Shown one piece after another: positions 39,769-50,399 of a DNA stretch of 64,000 bases. Each line of letters opens with the position of its first letter. Position 1 is the stretch's first letter. The stretch is taken from NCBI RefSeq assembly GCF_040939785.1, contig NZ_CP162553.1, positions 4,402,001 through 4,466,000 on the forward strand. Reading direction: 5' to 3'. The stretch comes from Bradyrhizobium lupini (lineage in GTDB: Bacteria > Pseudomonadota > Alphaproteobacteria > Rhizobiales > Xanthobacteraceae). The notes beneath the pieces are model-generated. The model did no database searches. It saw only the letters and a list, made by a program, of their open reading frames with translations, and was not told the origin of the DNA. The translations under genes were made by a program, and so were the position numbers.

Positions 39769-41094
39769 TCAGAACTCGGCGACCTTGCCCCAGGCACCCG
39801 TTTTCAGCCGCTCCGGCCTGTATGGACGCGGGTCGACGATCGGTGCAGTACCAGTAATGATGTCCGCGATCAGGTGCCCTGCGCCGGGACCAATCCCGAA
39901 ACCGTGTCCGCTGAACCCGGCCGCAAGGATAAAGCCCGGAATCGCCCCCACCTCACCGATGGCGGGAACGCCATCCGGTGTGCTGTCAATATAGCCGGCC
40001 CAGACATTGGAGATTGCGACGCGACGGAGTTCAGGCAGCAATTCGCAAGCTCTTTTATGTGTCAGCCGAATCTGCCGCATGTCGGGACGGGGATTAAGTG
40101 TCCGGTTCAGCTCCATCGGGGTCGTCTCATCGAGCGCCCACTTCGCCAAGGATTCATGACCTTGGCGCATGCCCTCGAATGCTCCAGGGGCGAGACTGCG
40201 CCAGCGGCGAGCAAACATCGGCACGAATTCGCGGGCGAACCTGAATTGCTGCGGCGTTGGATCGACTCGCGCGCGCCCGCTTATCGCCAGCGTGTACCCG
40301 CCGCTGCTACGCCGCGTGAGCGACACGACTGCAGTGTGCAGGGCGTCGGGCAGACCCGCCGCGCCAGGAGCCACGGCGAGAATGGACTGGCGCACGGACG
40401 CCTGTGGGAAGCGAATGCCGAGCTGGTTGCAGAACGAAGAGGCCCAGGCCCCTCCTGCCATGACCACCGTGTTGGTCCGGATTGTGCCCATTTCGGTCAC
40501 TACGCCGTTCACCCGGCCGGCACGGAGCTCTATGCCGCGAGCGGCGCAGTGCTGGTGCACCGTGCCGCCCGCCGTCATCATCGCACGCGCGACCACGGGC
40601 ACAGCCTTCGAAGGGTCTGCCGTTCCGTCGGTTGGAGAGGAGACGCCGCCTTTCCATTTGCGGCCCGTCGCTTTGCCTCTCTCGCTAGCTTCGTTCGTGC
40701 TCAACATGTGTGTCGTAACGCCGACCGTCTTTGCAAAATCGCGCCATTTCGCCCAGCAGGTCAGCTCATTCTCGTCATTCGACAGATAGAGAAGCCCGCA
40801 GCGGCGGAAGCCCGTGTCTTCCCCGGTCTCCTGTGCTACTCTCTCCCAAAGATCGAGACTCTTGGTGGCGATCGGTAGCTCGCGTGCGTCGCGATTCTGT
40901 TGACGGCACCATCCCCAATTGCGACTGGACTGCTCGGCGGCGACACGCCCCTTCTCTAGCAAGGCGACCTTAACGCCGCGGCGGGCGAGATAGTAAGCCG
41001 TGAACACGCCCACCACGCCGCCGCCAATGACGACGACGTCAGCCTCTTGAGGCAGAGACGGGCTTGATTCAATATGGATGAGCGGCGCACTCAT
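39769..41094 (-). CDS. FAD-dependent amine/amino-acid oxidoreductase (DAO family), copy 1
   Basis: The start at 41094 follows a GGGAG site; the frame is open to 41136. The 441-residue protein begins with the FAD-binding fold EADVVVIGGGVVGVFTAYYL. It carries the mark AAEQSSRNWGWCRQQNRDAR and the second FAD contact ILAAGFSGHGFGIGPGAG. The copy at 58892 has the same EQSSRNWGWCRQQNRD motif, so the two are close paralogs. DAO family members oxidise C-N bonds of amino acids or N-methyl compounds. The substrate is unknown. It lies next to an AsnC regulator and divergent from an ABC transporter of peptide type. Confidence 0.87.
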   Translation of the reverse strand: MSAPLIHIESSPSLPQEADVVVIGGGVVGVFTAYYLARRGVKVALLEKGRVAAEQSSRNWGWCRQQNRDARELPIATKSLDLWERVAQETGEDTGFRRCGLLYLSNDENELTCWAKWRDFAKTVGVTTHMLSTNEASERGKATGRKWKGGVSSPTDGTADPSKAVPVVARAMMTAGGTVHQHCAARGIELRAGRVNGVVTEMGTIRTNTVVMAGGAWASSFCNQLGIRFPQASVRQSILAVAPGAAGLPDALHTAVVSLTRRSSGGYTLAISGRARVDPTPQQFRFAREFVPMFARRWRSLAPGAFEGMRQGHESLAKWALDETTPMELNRTLNPRPDMRQIRLTHKRACELLPELRRVAISNVWAGYIDSTPDGVPAIGEVGAIPGFILAAGFSGHGFGIGPGAGHLIADIITGTAPIVDPRPYRPERLKTGAWGKVAEF

Positions 41095-41772
41095 GAAGCG
41101 AGGACTCCCGGCGTTTGACCTATCGTAGCTGAGCATTCGCGGCAGGTGCTCTGCGGGAATTTGTGATTAGACGGAATATTCTGCGGTTTGCCGACTACTG
41201 TTCAAGCTATTATTGCGAGAACACGTTGCTCGCGCCCACCTCATTCGCCAAAGCACCAGGGCATCAGGCGTTGAGCGCGTGCAGCCGTGCCGTGCACAAG
41301 GCAGGCCGCCTGAGAGTTCTCTCGTCGCGGCGCAGACTGAAATGCCAGATGGCACTTCGTTTTCAGAACTTCCTGCTGCCCATACGGCGCGTTTCGGCGA
41401 CTCTGGGGTGATTGAAGCAGTCAAACTCGCGAATGCCGGGTCAATGTCGATCAGTGGCAGAAGTTCTAAAGGGACGCTGGATGAGCCTTGTCCAGGAACA
41501 GACCTCCACAAGAGCAATCAAGCTGGATGGGACTGTTAGCTCCACGAACTTCGATTCAGTGATCGAGTTGGCCGCTCGTCCGATGTTTTGGCTTGAGCGA
41601 CAGCTTTTTCCTGTCGAGCACCAAGCTTTGAATCATGTCGCACTCTCCGAACAGGGAATGGCAAAATGAGCGGCGAATTTTCGACCTGTCCGATCGTCGC
41701 GGCGGCAACAATGGCCGAAGAGCCAATCCGCAGCAGAATGACCCAACGCCGTTGAAAGGGGAGACTGTTCAA
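41095..41772. other. 678-base divergent intergenic region
   Basis: This region separates the minus-strand FAD oxidase from the plus-strand ABC transporter. Several short frames are open but none has a recognisable domain, good ribosome site or sensible composition. The last 20 bases contain the transporter's AAGGGGAGA ribosome site. It probably holds both promoters. I found no clear operator. Confidence 0.4.
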
Positions 41773-43476
41773 ATGGCCTCTGCCTCTCAGGCTGTAGCTT
41801 CGGAAGATGTGGCACTCTCGGTGCGCGACCTGACCGTGAGCCTGCCGGCCGGGATGGAGCGGGCTCACGCCGTCGAGAACGTCTCCTTTGATCTGAAGCG
41901 GGGTCAGATACTGTGCATCATTGGAGAGTCCGGATCGGGCAAGTCGGTCACAGCCAATGCGATCATGGGGCTTCTGCCCAAGGCGATACGTGTTGCCTCG
42001 GGTTCGATCGACCTGAATGGGACCGACATCGTAGCCATCTCGCCCGATAAGCTCCGCAACCTTCGCGGCCGCGTCGTCTCGATGATCTTTCAAGATCCGC
42101 TCTCAGCGCTCAATCCGCTGATGACCGTGGGCGCGCAGATCGAGGAAGTGATGGCAGCGCACGACGTTGGGACCGCGAAATCCCGTCGCAGCCGCGCCAT
42201 AGACTTGTTGGTTGAGGTCGGCCTTCCCGATCCGCAACTCATGTATCACCAGTATCCATTCCGGCTTTCGGGCGGGCAACGGCAGCGGGTGATGATCGCC
42301 ATGGCTCTGGCTCTTGAGCCCGCGATCCTGATTGCCGACGAGCCGACGACCGCCCTCGACGTGACGACGCAGGCGCAGATCCTCAAACTGATCCGCGACA
42401 TTCAGCGCCGCAAGGGAATGAGCGTGATGTTTATCACCCATGACTTTGGAGTCGTGGCGGAGATTGCCGATTCCGTTGTGGTGATGGAGAAGGGTCATTG
42501 CGTGGAGCAAGGCAGTGCCGAGCAGGTGCTCAAGTCGCCCAGTCACCTCTATACGCGCCGCCTGATCGCGGCCGTGCCGCACCTGACCGGCAAGGACCGC
42601 AATCCCTTGGAAGCCGCCGGCAGGGCGTCAATCCTGAAGGTCGAGTGTCTGGTCAAGACCTATCGTAGCGGCAGTGCGCTTTTCCGTACGCAGCGCATCG
42701 TGCCTGCGGTCAATGGTGTCTCGTTCGATCTCACGCAGGGCCGCACGCTAGGCGTTGTCGGAGAAAGCGGTTCGGGCAAATCGTCGCTCGGGCGGCTGCT
42801 GATCAAGCTCATGGAGAGCGACGGTGGCTCGATTTTCTTCGAAGGCCGCGACGTCGCCCGGCTTACCGAGGCCGAGTTTAGGCCGCTAAGGCCAAAAATC
42901 CAGATGATCTTCCAGGATCCTTTTGCGTCGCTCAACCCGCGCTCGACGGTCGGGCAAATTCTCACAGTCGGGCCGGTCGCGCATGGCGTGCCGCACAGAG
43001 AGGCTGGTGAGCGGGCGCGGGAGCTTCTGTCCCATGTCGGCCTGGATTCAGGCGCCTTCGACCGCTATCCGCACGAATTTTCCGGCGGTCAGCGCCAGCG
43101 CGTCGGCATCGCCCGTGCGCTGATGTTCAAACCACAACTGCTGATCGCCGACGAAGCCGTCTCCGCGCTTGATGTCTCGATCCAGGCCCAAATCCTGAAG
43201 CTGCTGGATCAGATTCAGCGGGAGACCGGCGTCTCGATGATCTTCATCACGCATGATTTGCGCGTTGCCAGCCAGATTTGCGATGAGATCGCCGTCATGC
43301 ATCGAGGACAGATCATCGAACGCGGACCGCCGTCGCAGATCTTCCTGGACCCGAAATCCGCCTACACGCGCGAGCTCGTCGCTGCCATCCCCGGCGAGCA
43401 GCCAAGGGGCGCTCGCGCGCTCGCGGGAGTCAATGAATACCGGCGGGACACAGCCAAGAACGAGGAGAGGTCATGA
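41773..43476 (+). CDS. Double ATP-binding protein of a peptide-type ABC importer
   Basis: The start at 41773 follows GGGGAGA and gives 567 residues. Two full ATPase domains are fused. The first has [35 protein letters not shown] and [11 protein letters not shown]. The second has [29 protein letters not shown] and [12 protein letters not shown] short Pro/Arg-rich link joins them near residue 290. It corresponds to DppD plus DppF in one chain, as in GsiA. It powers import by the permeases at 45.2 and 46.2 kb. The binding protein begins inside its stop codon, so the genes are translationally coupled. Confidence 0.93.
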   Translation: MASASQAVASEDVALSVRDLTVSLPAGMERAHAVENVSFDLKRGQILCIIGESGSGKSVTANAIMGLLPKAIRVASGSIDLNGTDIVAISPDKLRNLRGRVVSMIFQDPLSALNPLMTVGAQIEEVMAAHDVGTAKSRRSRAIDLLVEVGLPDPQLMYHQYPFRLSGGQRQRVMIAMALALEPAILIADEPTTALDVTTQAQILKLIRDIQRRKGMSVMFITHDFGVVAEIADSVVVMEKGHCVEQGSAEQVLKSPSHLYTRRLIAAVPHLTGKDRNPLEAAGRASILKVECLVKTYRSGSALFRTQRIVPAVNGVSFDLTQGRTLGVVGESGSGKSSLGRLLIKLMESDGGSIFFEGRDVARLTEAEFRPLRPKIQMIFQDPFASLNPRSTVGQILTVGPVAHGVPHREAGERARELLSHVGLDSGAFDRYPHEFSGGQRQRVGIARALMFKPQLLIADEAVSALDVSIQAQILKLLDQIQRETGVSMIFITHDLRVASQICDEIAVMHRGQIIERGPPSQIFLDPKSAYTRELVAAIPGEQPRGARALAGVNEYRRDTAKNEERS

Positions 43477-45137
43477 CGGAAGCCTATTTTGACTCGAGCT
43501 ATTCACGGCGCAATGCACTTCGATTGATGGTGGCCGGGGCTGCCGGCCTCGCTGCACCAGGCCTGTTGGGTACGCCCGCCTTCGCTCAGAAGGCCCCCGC
43601 CAAACCGAGCGGTCGCATCGTCGTCGGACTTGGACAAGAGCCGACCGTCTTCAATCCGCTGATGGCGCACATTGAAGTCGATGATGGTGTGCATTTCTCG
43701 GTTTTCGACGCGCTCTTCCGGATCGACCCAAAGGGTGAGATTGAGCCCAACCTTGCCGTCGAAGTACCGAACCAGAAGAACGGCGGCATTTCGGAGGACG
43801 GCCTCAAATGGCGCATCCGTCTGCGTGACGGTGTGCGCTGGCACGACGGCAAACCCTTCACGGCCGAGGATGTGAAATTCACCCTCGAACTGATCACCAA
43901 TCCCGCCTTCCGGAGTTGGCGCACAGCTGGCCATGCCCTCGTGCGCGACATCACGGTGATCTCGCCCACGGAGATCTCGTGGCGAATGGAACAGGTTTTT
44001 GCGCCTTATCTTTCGTTCCTGACCGAAACCTTCATCGTGCCCAAGCACATCCTCGAGAAGGAGGCCAATCCAAACAACGCCGCCTTCAACCAGGCGCCGG
44101 TCGGCACCGGCGCATTCAAATGGGGTAAGCGGGTTGCAGGCGATCATCTCGAACTCGTGGCTAACCCCGAATATTTCGGAGAAGGCCCACACATCGAGAA
44201 GCTGATCTTCAAATACATTCCCGATCTCACCGTCCTCTACACTCAGTTCAAGAGCGGTGATGTGGACCTGATGGGGCAGCCGTACATCACAGCTGATCAT
44301 TACGAGGAAGCCAAGGCGCTGGCGAACCGAGTGGTGACACTGGTCCCAAAGGCTTCATTCGAGTCCTTTTACCTGAATTTGGAGCGTCCACAGTTCAAGG
44401 AACTTGCAGTCCGTGAGGCGCTCTACGCAGCCATCGACAAGGAATCGATCATCCAGGGGCTCTATTACGGCGTGCCGACTCCGACGGAGACCTTCATGCC
44501 GAGGCAGTCCACCTACTATAACTCCAATCTTCCGGCACACGCATACAATCTGGACCGCGCGCGCCAGATCCTCGACCAAGCCGGCTGGGCGCCCGGGCGG
44601 GATGGCGTTCGTGCCAAAAGCGGCGTCCGTCTGTCCTTTGCCAGCTCGACCACGTCAGGCGATCCGCTTCGCGAGCAGGTGCAGCAGTTCTTGCAGCAGA
44701 CATTTGCTCAGTTGGGCGTCGAGATGAAGATATCGAACTTGCCCGCCGCGGTGATGTGGGGCGAGTTCTGGCAGCAATCGCAATTCGATTCCGTGATCGT
44801 CGGCAGCACGTATCTGATCGGCGCCGACCCGGACGTGACCAATCGCTTGCACTCGCGTGCGATTGCAGCGAAGGGCGGGCGTGGTTCGAATAATGCGCAG
44901 TATTCAAATCCAGAGGTCGATGCCTTGCTCGACCAAGGCGCTCGCAGCTTCGATCCGGACGCGCGGCGCTCGATCTACCGTCGCGTACAAGAGCTCGTTC
45001 GCCGCGACCTGCCCTTCTTGCCGCTGTACCAGACCAATTCGGTCCAGGGTAACAAGAAGGGCATTTCCGGCGTCGTGCCGAACGTCAACACGCGCACCGA
45101 ATCCTGGAACGCGCTGGCTTGGTCTTGGGCGAGTTGA
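43473..45137 (+). CDS. Extracellular solute-binding protein family 5 (peptide/nickel type)
   Basis: The 554-residue protein starts with SRRNALRLMVAGAAGLAAPG, a twin-arginine-like signal (RR, then hydrophobic and PAFA cleavage site). The body has the family 5 marks GGISEDGLKWRIRLRDGVRW, FTAEDVKFTLEL and GTGAFKWGK. It captures a peptide-like or amino-compound ligand in the periplasm for the following permeases. Its start overlaps the ATPase stop by 4 bases. A stem-loop lies between it and the first permease. Confidence 0.92.
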   Translation: MTEAYFDSSYSRRNALRLMVAGAAGLAAPGLLGTPAFAQKAPAKPSGRIVVGLGQEPTVFNPLMAHIEVDDGVHFSVFDALFRIDPKGEIEPNLAVEVPNQKNGGISEDGLKWRIRLRDGVRWHDGKPFTAEDVKFTLELITNPAFRSWRTAGHALVRDITVISPTEISWRMEQVFAPYLSFLTETFIVPKHILEKEANPNNAAFNQAPVGTGAFKWGKRVAGDHLELVANPEYFGEGPHIEKLIFKYIPDLTVLYTQFKSGDVDLMGQPYITADHYEEAKALANRVVTLVPKASFESFYLNLERPQFKELAVREALYAAIDKESIIQGLYYGVPTPTETFMPRQSTYYNSNLPAHAYNLDRARQILDQAGWAPGRDGVRAKSGVRLSFASSTTSGDPLREQVQQFLQQTFAQLGVEMKISNLPAAVMWGEFWQQSQFDSVIVGSTYLIGADPDVTNRLHSRAIAAKGGRGSNNAQYSNPEVDALLDQGARSFDPDARRSIYRRVQELVRRDLPFLPLYQTNSVQGNKKGISGVVPNVNTRTESWNALAWSWAS

Positions 45138-45160
45138 CGTATCGCCGCCCGAGGCCCGTA

Positions 45161-45180
45161 TAGGCGCAGGGCGGCGCCTA
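45161..45180 (+). other. Intercistronic stem-loop after the binding-protein gene
   Basis: TAGGCGC (45161-45167) and GCGCCTA (45174-45180) are perfect reverse complements with a 6-base loop. The stem lies between the binding-protein gene and the permease genes. Such stems often protect the binding-protein part of the message so that it is made in excess. Confidence 0.5.
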
Positions 45181-45209
45181 GGCGCTGTCAAGCTAACATG
45201 GAGACTCGA

Positions 45210-46160
45210 ATGCCCGGGTTCCTGCTTAATCGCTTTTCGCAGAGCATCGTGCTGTTGGTGATCGTCTCGATCATTGGCTTCACGGTGCTCAACTTCATGC
45301 CGGGCGGTCCTCTCGCGCAGTTCGGGCTGGATCCCGGCATGACCCAGAAGGACATTGAGCGACTGGCAGAGCAGCTCGGGCTGAACCGGCCGTTGTGGAT
45401 TCAGTATTTTGATTGGGCCTGGCGGTTGGTTCAGGGCGACTGGGGTCACTCTTTCCGCGACGGAACGCCGGTGCTGGCGGTGATTGGGCGTCACCTCTTC
45501 GCTACGCTGCTGCTGATGGGGACGTCCACGGCACTGGCCATCGCCCTTGGTTCCTGGATCGGGATCCGCGGTGCCACCCACCGCTATTCCCTGTTCGATT
45601 ATTGCGCGACGATTGGCGCCATGGTCGCGCTGTCGGTCCCGACCTTCTGGTTCGGCCTCGTCGGCATCTATATCTTCACGTTGAAGCTCGGTTGGGTGCC
45701 TGCAGGGAACATGTACACGATCGGCGACGGATCGGTGCTGGACTACTTGCATCACCTGATCTTGCCAAGCTTGGTGCTGTCGCTGGTCCATGTCGCGGTC
45801 TGGAGCCGCTACATGCGCACCGCGACCCTTGATGCGCTGAGCCAGGATTTCGTCAAGACGGCTCGTGCCAAGGGCCTAAGTGAGCGCCGCATCCTGCTGA
45901 AGCATGTCGTCGGCAATGCGCTGTTGCCGATGATCACCCTGGCTGGGGTGCAGTTGCCGAGCATTCTGACCGGCGCGTTGGTCACTGAGACCATCTTTAC
46001 CTGGCCGGGAATGGGGCGGCTGTTTCTCGACAGCCTCGGCTACAGTGACTATCCGATGGTCATGGGGCTGTTGATATTCTCAGCCATCCTTGTCGTGCTG
46101 GGCAATCTCGTCGCAGACATCCTTGTCGCACTCGTCGATCCGCGCATTCGTCTCAGCTGA
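45210..46160 (+). CDS. ABC transporter permease, DppB type
   Basis: ATG 45210 has a GGAG site six bases upstream, better than ATG 45198. The 316-residue protein has about six membrane helices. It has the N-terminal sequence FLLNRFSQSIVLLVIVSIIG and the inner-membrane EAA-type loop DFVKTARAKGLSERRILLKH. It pairs with the DppC-type permease that starts 37 bases later. Confidence 0.92.
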   Translation: MPGFLLNRFSQSIVLLVIVSIIGFTVLNFMPGGPLAQFGLDPGMTQKDIERLAEQLGLNRPLWIQYFDWAWRLVQGDWGHSFRDGTPVLAVIGRHLFATLLLMGTSTALAIALGSWIGIRGATHRYSLFDYCATIGAMVALSVPTFWFGLVGIYIFTLKLGWVPAGNMYTIGDGSVLDYLHHLILPSLVLSLVHVAVWSRYMRTATLDALSQDFVKTARAKGLSERRILLKHVVGNALLPMITLAGVQLPSILTGALVTETIFTWPGMGRLFLDSLGYSDYPMVMGLLIFSAILVVLGNLVADILVALVDPRIRLS

Positions 46161-46197
46161 AGACGCAGGTTCGTGCCGTCAACAGGAGTCCCCCGTT

Positions 46198-47076
46198 ATG
46201 ACTGATATCTCCGCCCACCTCCCTCCAATTCGCTGGTGGCACAGCCGCGGGGTGCGCCGGTTCATGCGACACCATCTGGCGCTGCTCGGGTTCGCGATGA
46301 TCGCCCTGCTCGTGTTGGCGTGCGTCGTGGGCCCCTACGCCTTGCCTTACGATTCGCTCTATATAGATCTGCGCGCCCGCTTTGCTCCTCCCTTGAGCGG
46401 TCATCATTATTTCGGCACCGACCCGTTGGGGCGAGACTTGGCCGTGCGACTCTTGATGGCCGGGCGTGTCTCGCTACTGGTGGGATTCTCCGCGATGTTG
46501 TTGTCAACGCTGATCGGAACGCTCGTCGGCGTGACCGCAGGCTATCGCGGGGGCTGGATCGGAGCCGCGCTGATGCGCACGGTGGATGGCTTTCTTTCCT
46601 TCCCCTCGATTTTCCTCGTGCTGGCGTTGGCCGCGACGCTCCGGCCCAGCCCGATGATGATCACTGTCATCATTGCTGTCACGAGCTGGATGGAGGTTGC
46701 CAGGATCGTCGAAGCCGAGGTCCGTTCGCTGCGCGAGCGCGAGTTTGTCCAGGCCGCGCGCATGGTCGGTCTGAGCGGCAGGCACATCATGCTTCGCGAA
46801 ATTCTGCCCAATGCCACGGGTCCGATCATCGTGGCCGCAAGCCTCACCGTCGCCCGTGCGATTCTTCTGGAGGCCTATATCAGTTTCCTTGGTTACGGCA
46901 TCCAACCACCGCTGCCCAGCTGGGGCAATCTGCTGAACGGCGCCCAGCAATATCTGGCCAGCGCTCCCTGGCTTGCCATCATTCCAGGCGCTGCGATTAC
47001 GATCGCAGTGACCAGCTTCAACTTCATCGGCGACGGGCTGCGCGATGCGCTTGACGTTAGAGATGACCACATTTGA
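46198..47076 (+). CDS. ABC transporter permease, DppC type
   Basis: The start at 46198 follows CAGGAG and gives 292 residues. The longer frame overlapping the previous gene is not used. DppC marks are FGTDPLGRDLAVRLLMAGRV and the EAA loop REFVQAARMVGLSGRHIMLR, near ILPNATGPIIV. About six membrane helices are seen, with the long N-terminal helix LLGFAMIALLVLACVV. It completes the ABC importer of ATPase, binding protein and two permeases. Confidence 0.92.
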   Translation: MTDISAHLPPIRWWHSRGVRRFMRHHLALLGFAMIALLVLACVVGPYALPYDSLYIDLRARFAPPLSGHHYFGTDPLGRDLAVRLLMAGRVSLLVGFSAMLLSTLIGTLVGVTAGYRGGWIGAALMRTVDGFLSFPSIFLVLALAATLRPSPMMITVIIAVTSWMEVARIVEAEVRSLREREFVQAARMVGLSGRHIMLREILPNATGPIIVAASLTVARAILLEAYISFLGYGIQPPLPSWGNLLNGAQQYLASAPWLAIIPGAAITIAVTSFNFIGDGLRDALDVRDDHI

Positions 47077-47229
47077 CGGCTTGAGCCCAGGTGGCAGGCA
47101 GCGGACAGCGTTGAAGGCTATCCAGCAGAACCTCTTGATAGCGTAGACGTCGCAAGCATCGCGTTGGCTGATCAGAATCCGTCTTGTCAGTAATCCAAGG
47201 CCACTTTTAACACACGAGAAGTCAGCGAC

Positions 47230-48539
47230 ATGCATGAGCCCAGAGCCGCAGAGAAGGACACGCCCTATTGGTGGGAAGCCGCACCACTTAGGTCGCTGCC
47301 TCAACAGACTCTTCCCAAGAAACTTGACGTGCTGATCGTGGGCGCTGGCTATGCCTCTCTTTCGGCCGGGCTGGTGCTGGCGCGCGAGGGACGCTCGGTT
47401 GCGGCCTTTGACGCGATGAGTCCGGGCGAGGGAGCCTCGACGCGCAACGGTGGAATAACCAGCGCGAGCATACGGCCGGATTACGCCGCGATCTCCCGAC
47501 GCTTCGGCGCAGACAAGGCGCTGGCAATCGAGGCGGAAGGCAAGATCGCCCGCGAGTTCCTTTACGATTTCATCAAGACCGAGGGGCTTGCCTGCGATTT
47601 CCAGCTGGTCGGGCAGTTCAAGGGCGCGTTTGGATATGAGCAGTACGACACGATGGCGCGTAGCGCGGAAGTATTAGCGAAGAGGCTGCGGATCGAGTCT
47701 CACGCCGTACCTTATGCCGAGCAGCACAGCTACATCGGCACCGATGTCTACCGGGGTGGAACAGTCCGGATGGATATCGGAGGGCTACAACCGGCGAAGT
47801 TTCACGCTGAACTGCTTCGCGTGGCGCTCGCTTCGGGCGTCGCGGTTCATGCGGATACGCCCGTCATCTCCATCGAGAGAGATGGTTCCGGATTCCGGAT
47901 CGTGACCTCGGCCGGTTCGGTGCAGGCGCGTCAGGTGCTGGTTTGCACGAATGGCTATACTGATAGCGCCGTTCCCTTCCTGCGCCGCAGGCTGGTCCCG
48001 GTTCGCAGCCGGATCATTGCAACCGAGGAGCTCGCACCTGACGTCATGGAGCGGCTGATGCCCAAACGCATGATGATGACCGAGAACCGCCAGGTCGGGT
48101 TCTATTACCGCCCATCGCCCGACGGCAAACGTATCCTGTTAGGGGGCGCGACAGCTCTCGTGTCGGTAACCCGGTGGCTCCAAAGCTCCTGCTGCGCAAG
48201 GGGTTGGTGAACCTTTTCCCCGAACTCGAGAATGTTCGCCTTTCGCACAGCTGGTTCGGCAATGTGGCGATGAATCGCGACATGCTCCCGCGCATCTTCG
48301 AAGAGGACGGTGTGGTTTATGCCACTGGCTTCTGCGGTTCAGGCGTCGTCTGGGCGCCTTGGATCGGGATGCACGCGGCCCACAAGCTGATCGGAAACCA
48401 CGAACGGGCGCGCACCGCCTTTGACTTCCGTCCGCCGGACTCCATCCCGCTCTATCGTGGCGATCCCTGGTTCATGCCCGCCATGATCTGGGGATATCGG
48501 ATGCAGGATCGTTTTGCGCTGTGGCGCGACCGCCGCTGA
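47230..48539 (+). pseudogene. FAD-dependent oxidoreductase (DAO family), single-base frameshift
   Basis: The first frame has the FAD fold LDVLIVGAGYASLSAGLVLA, GEGASTRNGGITSASIRPDY and later GKRILLGG. It then loses frame. The adjoining frame continues GNPVAPKLLLRKGLVNLFPE, ATGFCGSGVVWAPWIG and ends with PWFMPAMIWGYRMQDRFAL. One G added to the G5 run 48142-48146 makes about 436 residues. It differs in type from the two EQSSRNWGW oxidases and resembles gamma-glutamylputrescine-oxidase-like (PuuB) proteins. It follows the ABC importer by 153 bases, so it may act on the imported compound. Confidence 0.82.
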
Positions 48540-48626
48540 CGGCTGGAAACTCCATCGGGCATTCCCAAAGGTACAACTCAGGTCATGGAGCTGGCGGCAC
48601 TGCCGCCTCTCGAAAGAAGAGCATCG

Positions 48627-50054
48627 ATGCACTACGTATCCACGCGCGGACATTCAGGTCGCAGACAGTTCTGCGAAACATTGCTTGAAGGCCTCGCCGA
48701 GGATGGCGGGCTGTACGTACCTGAGACCTACCCGCGTGTGGACGCCGCTACATTGGATGCGTGGCGTGCCTTGTCCTATCCCAGCCTGGCCTTCGAGGTC
48801 CTGTCGCTCTACGTCAGCGATATTCCGCCCGCTGACCTGAAGGCAATCTGCGAAAAGACCTACACGCCCGAGATCTTTGGAACCTCGAACATCGTTCCGC
48901 TTCGAAAGCTGGAGACGCGGCTTTACCTCCAGGAATTGTCGAACGGTCCTACGCTGGCGTTCAAGGACGTGGCCATGCAGTTGCTCGGCAATCTGCTCGA
49001 GTACGAACTGGCACGCCGGCACGACGAATTGAACATTCTTGGGTCGACCAGTGGCGACACCGGGAGCGCTGCGGAATACGCAATGCGCGGCAAGAAAGGG
49101 GTGCGGGTCTTCATGATGTCGCCCCTCGGACGGATGAGCTCCTTTCAGCAAGCTCAGATGTTCAGCCTGCAGGACGACAACATCCACAACATCGCCATAG
49201 ATGGCGTGTTCGACGACTGCCAAGACATCGTCAAATGTGTGTCCAGCGATCTGGAATTCAAACGACGATATAAGATAGGTGCAGTGAATTCGATCAACTG
49301 GGCCCGACTGGTCGCGCAGGTCGTCTATTACTTCTCCGGCTATTTTCAAGTCTCCGAAGGGAGGTCAGCAGGCGTTGACTTTTCCGTGCCTTCAGGAAAC
49401 TTCGGAAACATCTGCGCTGGTCATGTTGCGCGCATGATGGGACTTCCAATATCCCGTCTCGTCCTTGCGACCAACGAAAACGACGTGCTCGACGAGTTTT
49501 TCCGCAGCGGCATTTATCGCGTCAGAAGCCGAGCTGACACGCTTGAAACATCGAGTCCTTCCATGGACATCTCCAAGGCGTCAAATCTCGAACGTTTCGT
49601 GTTCGACTTGCTCGGTCGCGACGCCCGTCGGACGAAATCGCTGTTTGAGAACCAACTTCGGGAATGCGGTTCGTTTGACCTCAGCGGTGATCCCAGCTTC
49701 GTAACGGCGGCGGCGCGTTTCGGATTCCGCAGCGGCAGGAGCACCCATGCCGATCGACTGGCGACGATCCGTGACACGTGGGATCGCTACCACACAATGA
49801 TCGATCCTCACACTGCGGATGGTGTGACGGTCGGGCGCATGCATGTGAGCCCCGAGGCGCCGATGCTTGTGCTCGAAACTGCACAGCCAATCAAATTCGC
49901 TACGACGATCAAGGAAGCGTTAGGCCGGCAACCAGATCGTCCGCAACGGTTCGATGGACTAGAAGGGCTGCCGAGGCGAGTCAAAGTCCTTCCCCCGGAT
50001 GCACAAGCTGTAAAGAACTACATTGCGGACATCACGCAGGGTGCAACCTGTTGA
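48627..50054 (+). CDS. thrC: Threonine synthase (PLP-dependent)
   Basis: The start at 48627 (MHYVSTRGHSGRRQFCETLL) matches the usual N-terminus, with an AAGAAGA site upstream. The 475-residue protein has the PLP lysine in NGPTLAFKDVAMQLLG, the Ser/Gly loop GSTSGDTGSAAEYAM and VPSGNFGNICAGHVARMMG. It normally forms threonine from O-phosphohomoserine. No aspartate-pathway gene stands next to it, apart from a possible homoserine-kinase fragment at 50.1 kb. A catabolic role on a related phospho or hydroxy amino acid is therefore possible. Confidence 0.88.
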   Translation: MHYVSTRGHSGRRQFCETLLEGLAEDGGLYVPETYPRVDAATLDAWRALSYPSLAFEVLSLYVSDIPPADLKAICEKTYTPEIFGTSNIVPLRKLETRLYLQELSNGPTLAFKDVAMQLLGNLLEYELARRHDELNILGSTSGDTGSAAEYAMRGKKGVRVFMMSPLGRMSSFQQAQMFSLQDDNIHNIAIDGVFDDCQDIVKCVSSDLEFKRRYKIGAVNSINWARLVAQVVYYFSGYFQVSEGRSAGVDFSVPSGNFGNICAGHVARMMGLPISRLVLATNENDVLDEFFRSGIYRVRSRADTLETSSPSMDISKASNLERFVFDLLGRDARRTKSLFENQLRECGSFDLSGDPSFVTAAARFGFRSGRSTHADRLATIRDTWDRYHTMIDPHTADGVTVGRMHVSPEAPMLVLETAQPIKFATTIKEALGRQPDRPQRFDGLEGLPRRVKVLPPDAQAVKNYIADITQGATC

Positions 50055-50087
50055 AGGGTCGATTCCGGATCGAGGAGTGTTTCAGCC

Positions 50088-50297
50088 GTGGCTGTATTTA
50101 CGGTGCTGTCACCCGACGAGGTCGCAGCGTTCGTTCAAGCGCGCTATCGGAGCGATCCGCGGTTGATGCCCGGTATCGTTCCGGGCCATCGGATGCCGGA
50201 ACGGGATCGCGCTGCGGCGTGGCGAGACACTGACAGCACATCGTCCCTTCTATCGGATCATCAATGCAATTCCCTGCCGAACTCTGCGTCAGTCTGA
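50088..50297 (+). pseudogene. Possible homoserine-kinase-like N-terminal fragment
   Basis: A GTG-started frame opens MAVFTVLSPDEVAAFVQARY, which resembles the N-terminus of type II homoserine kinase (MAVYT.VSDEEL.AFL). The rest of the 69 codons is not recognisable. Homoserine kinase would be a natural partner of the threonine synthase 33 bases upstream. A true gene has about 320 residues, so this can only be a remnant, if the resemblance is real. Confidence 0.3.
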
Positions 50298-50399
50298 TCG
50301 CGTAATGCTGTCGCAGCCGAGATACGCTGCGATTCGCGGGAACATCGTCAGATGGACCTCGCCGTGTCAGGCACTGACGATTAGTCCGCTAACCCAAGC

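Noticed and set aside
41163..41669. Several short frames between the FAD oxidase and the ABC transporter
   Set aside because: None has a recognisable domain or start signal. They are more likely chance frames in a regulatory region.
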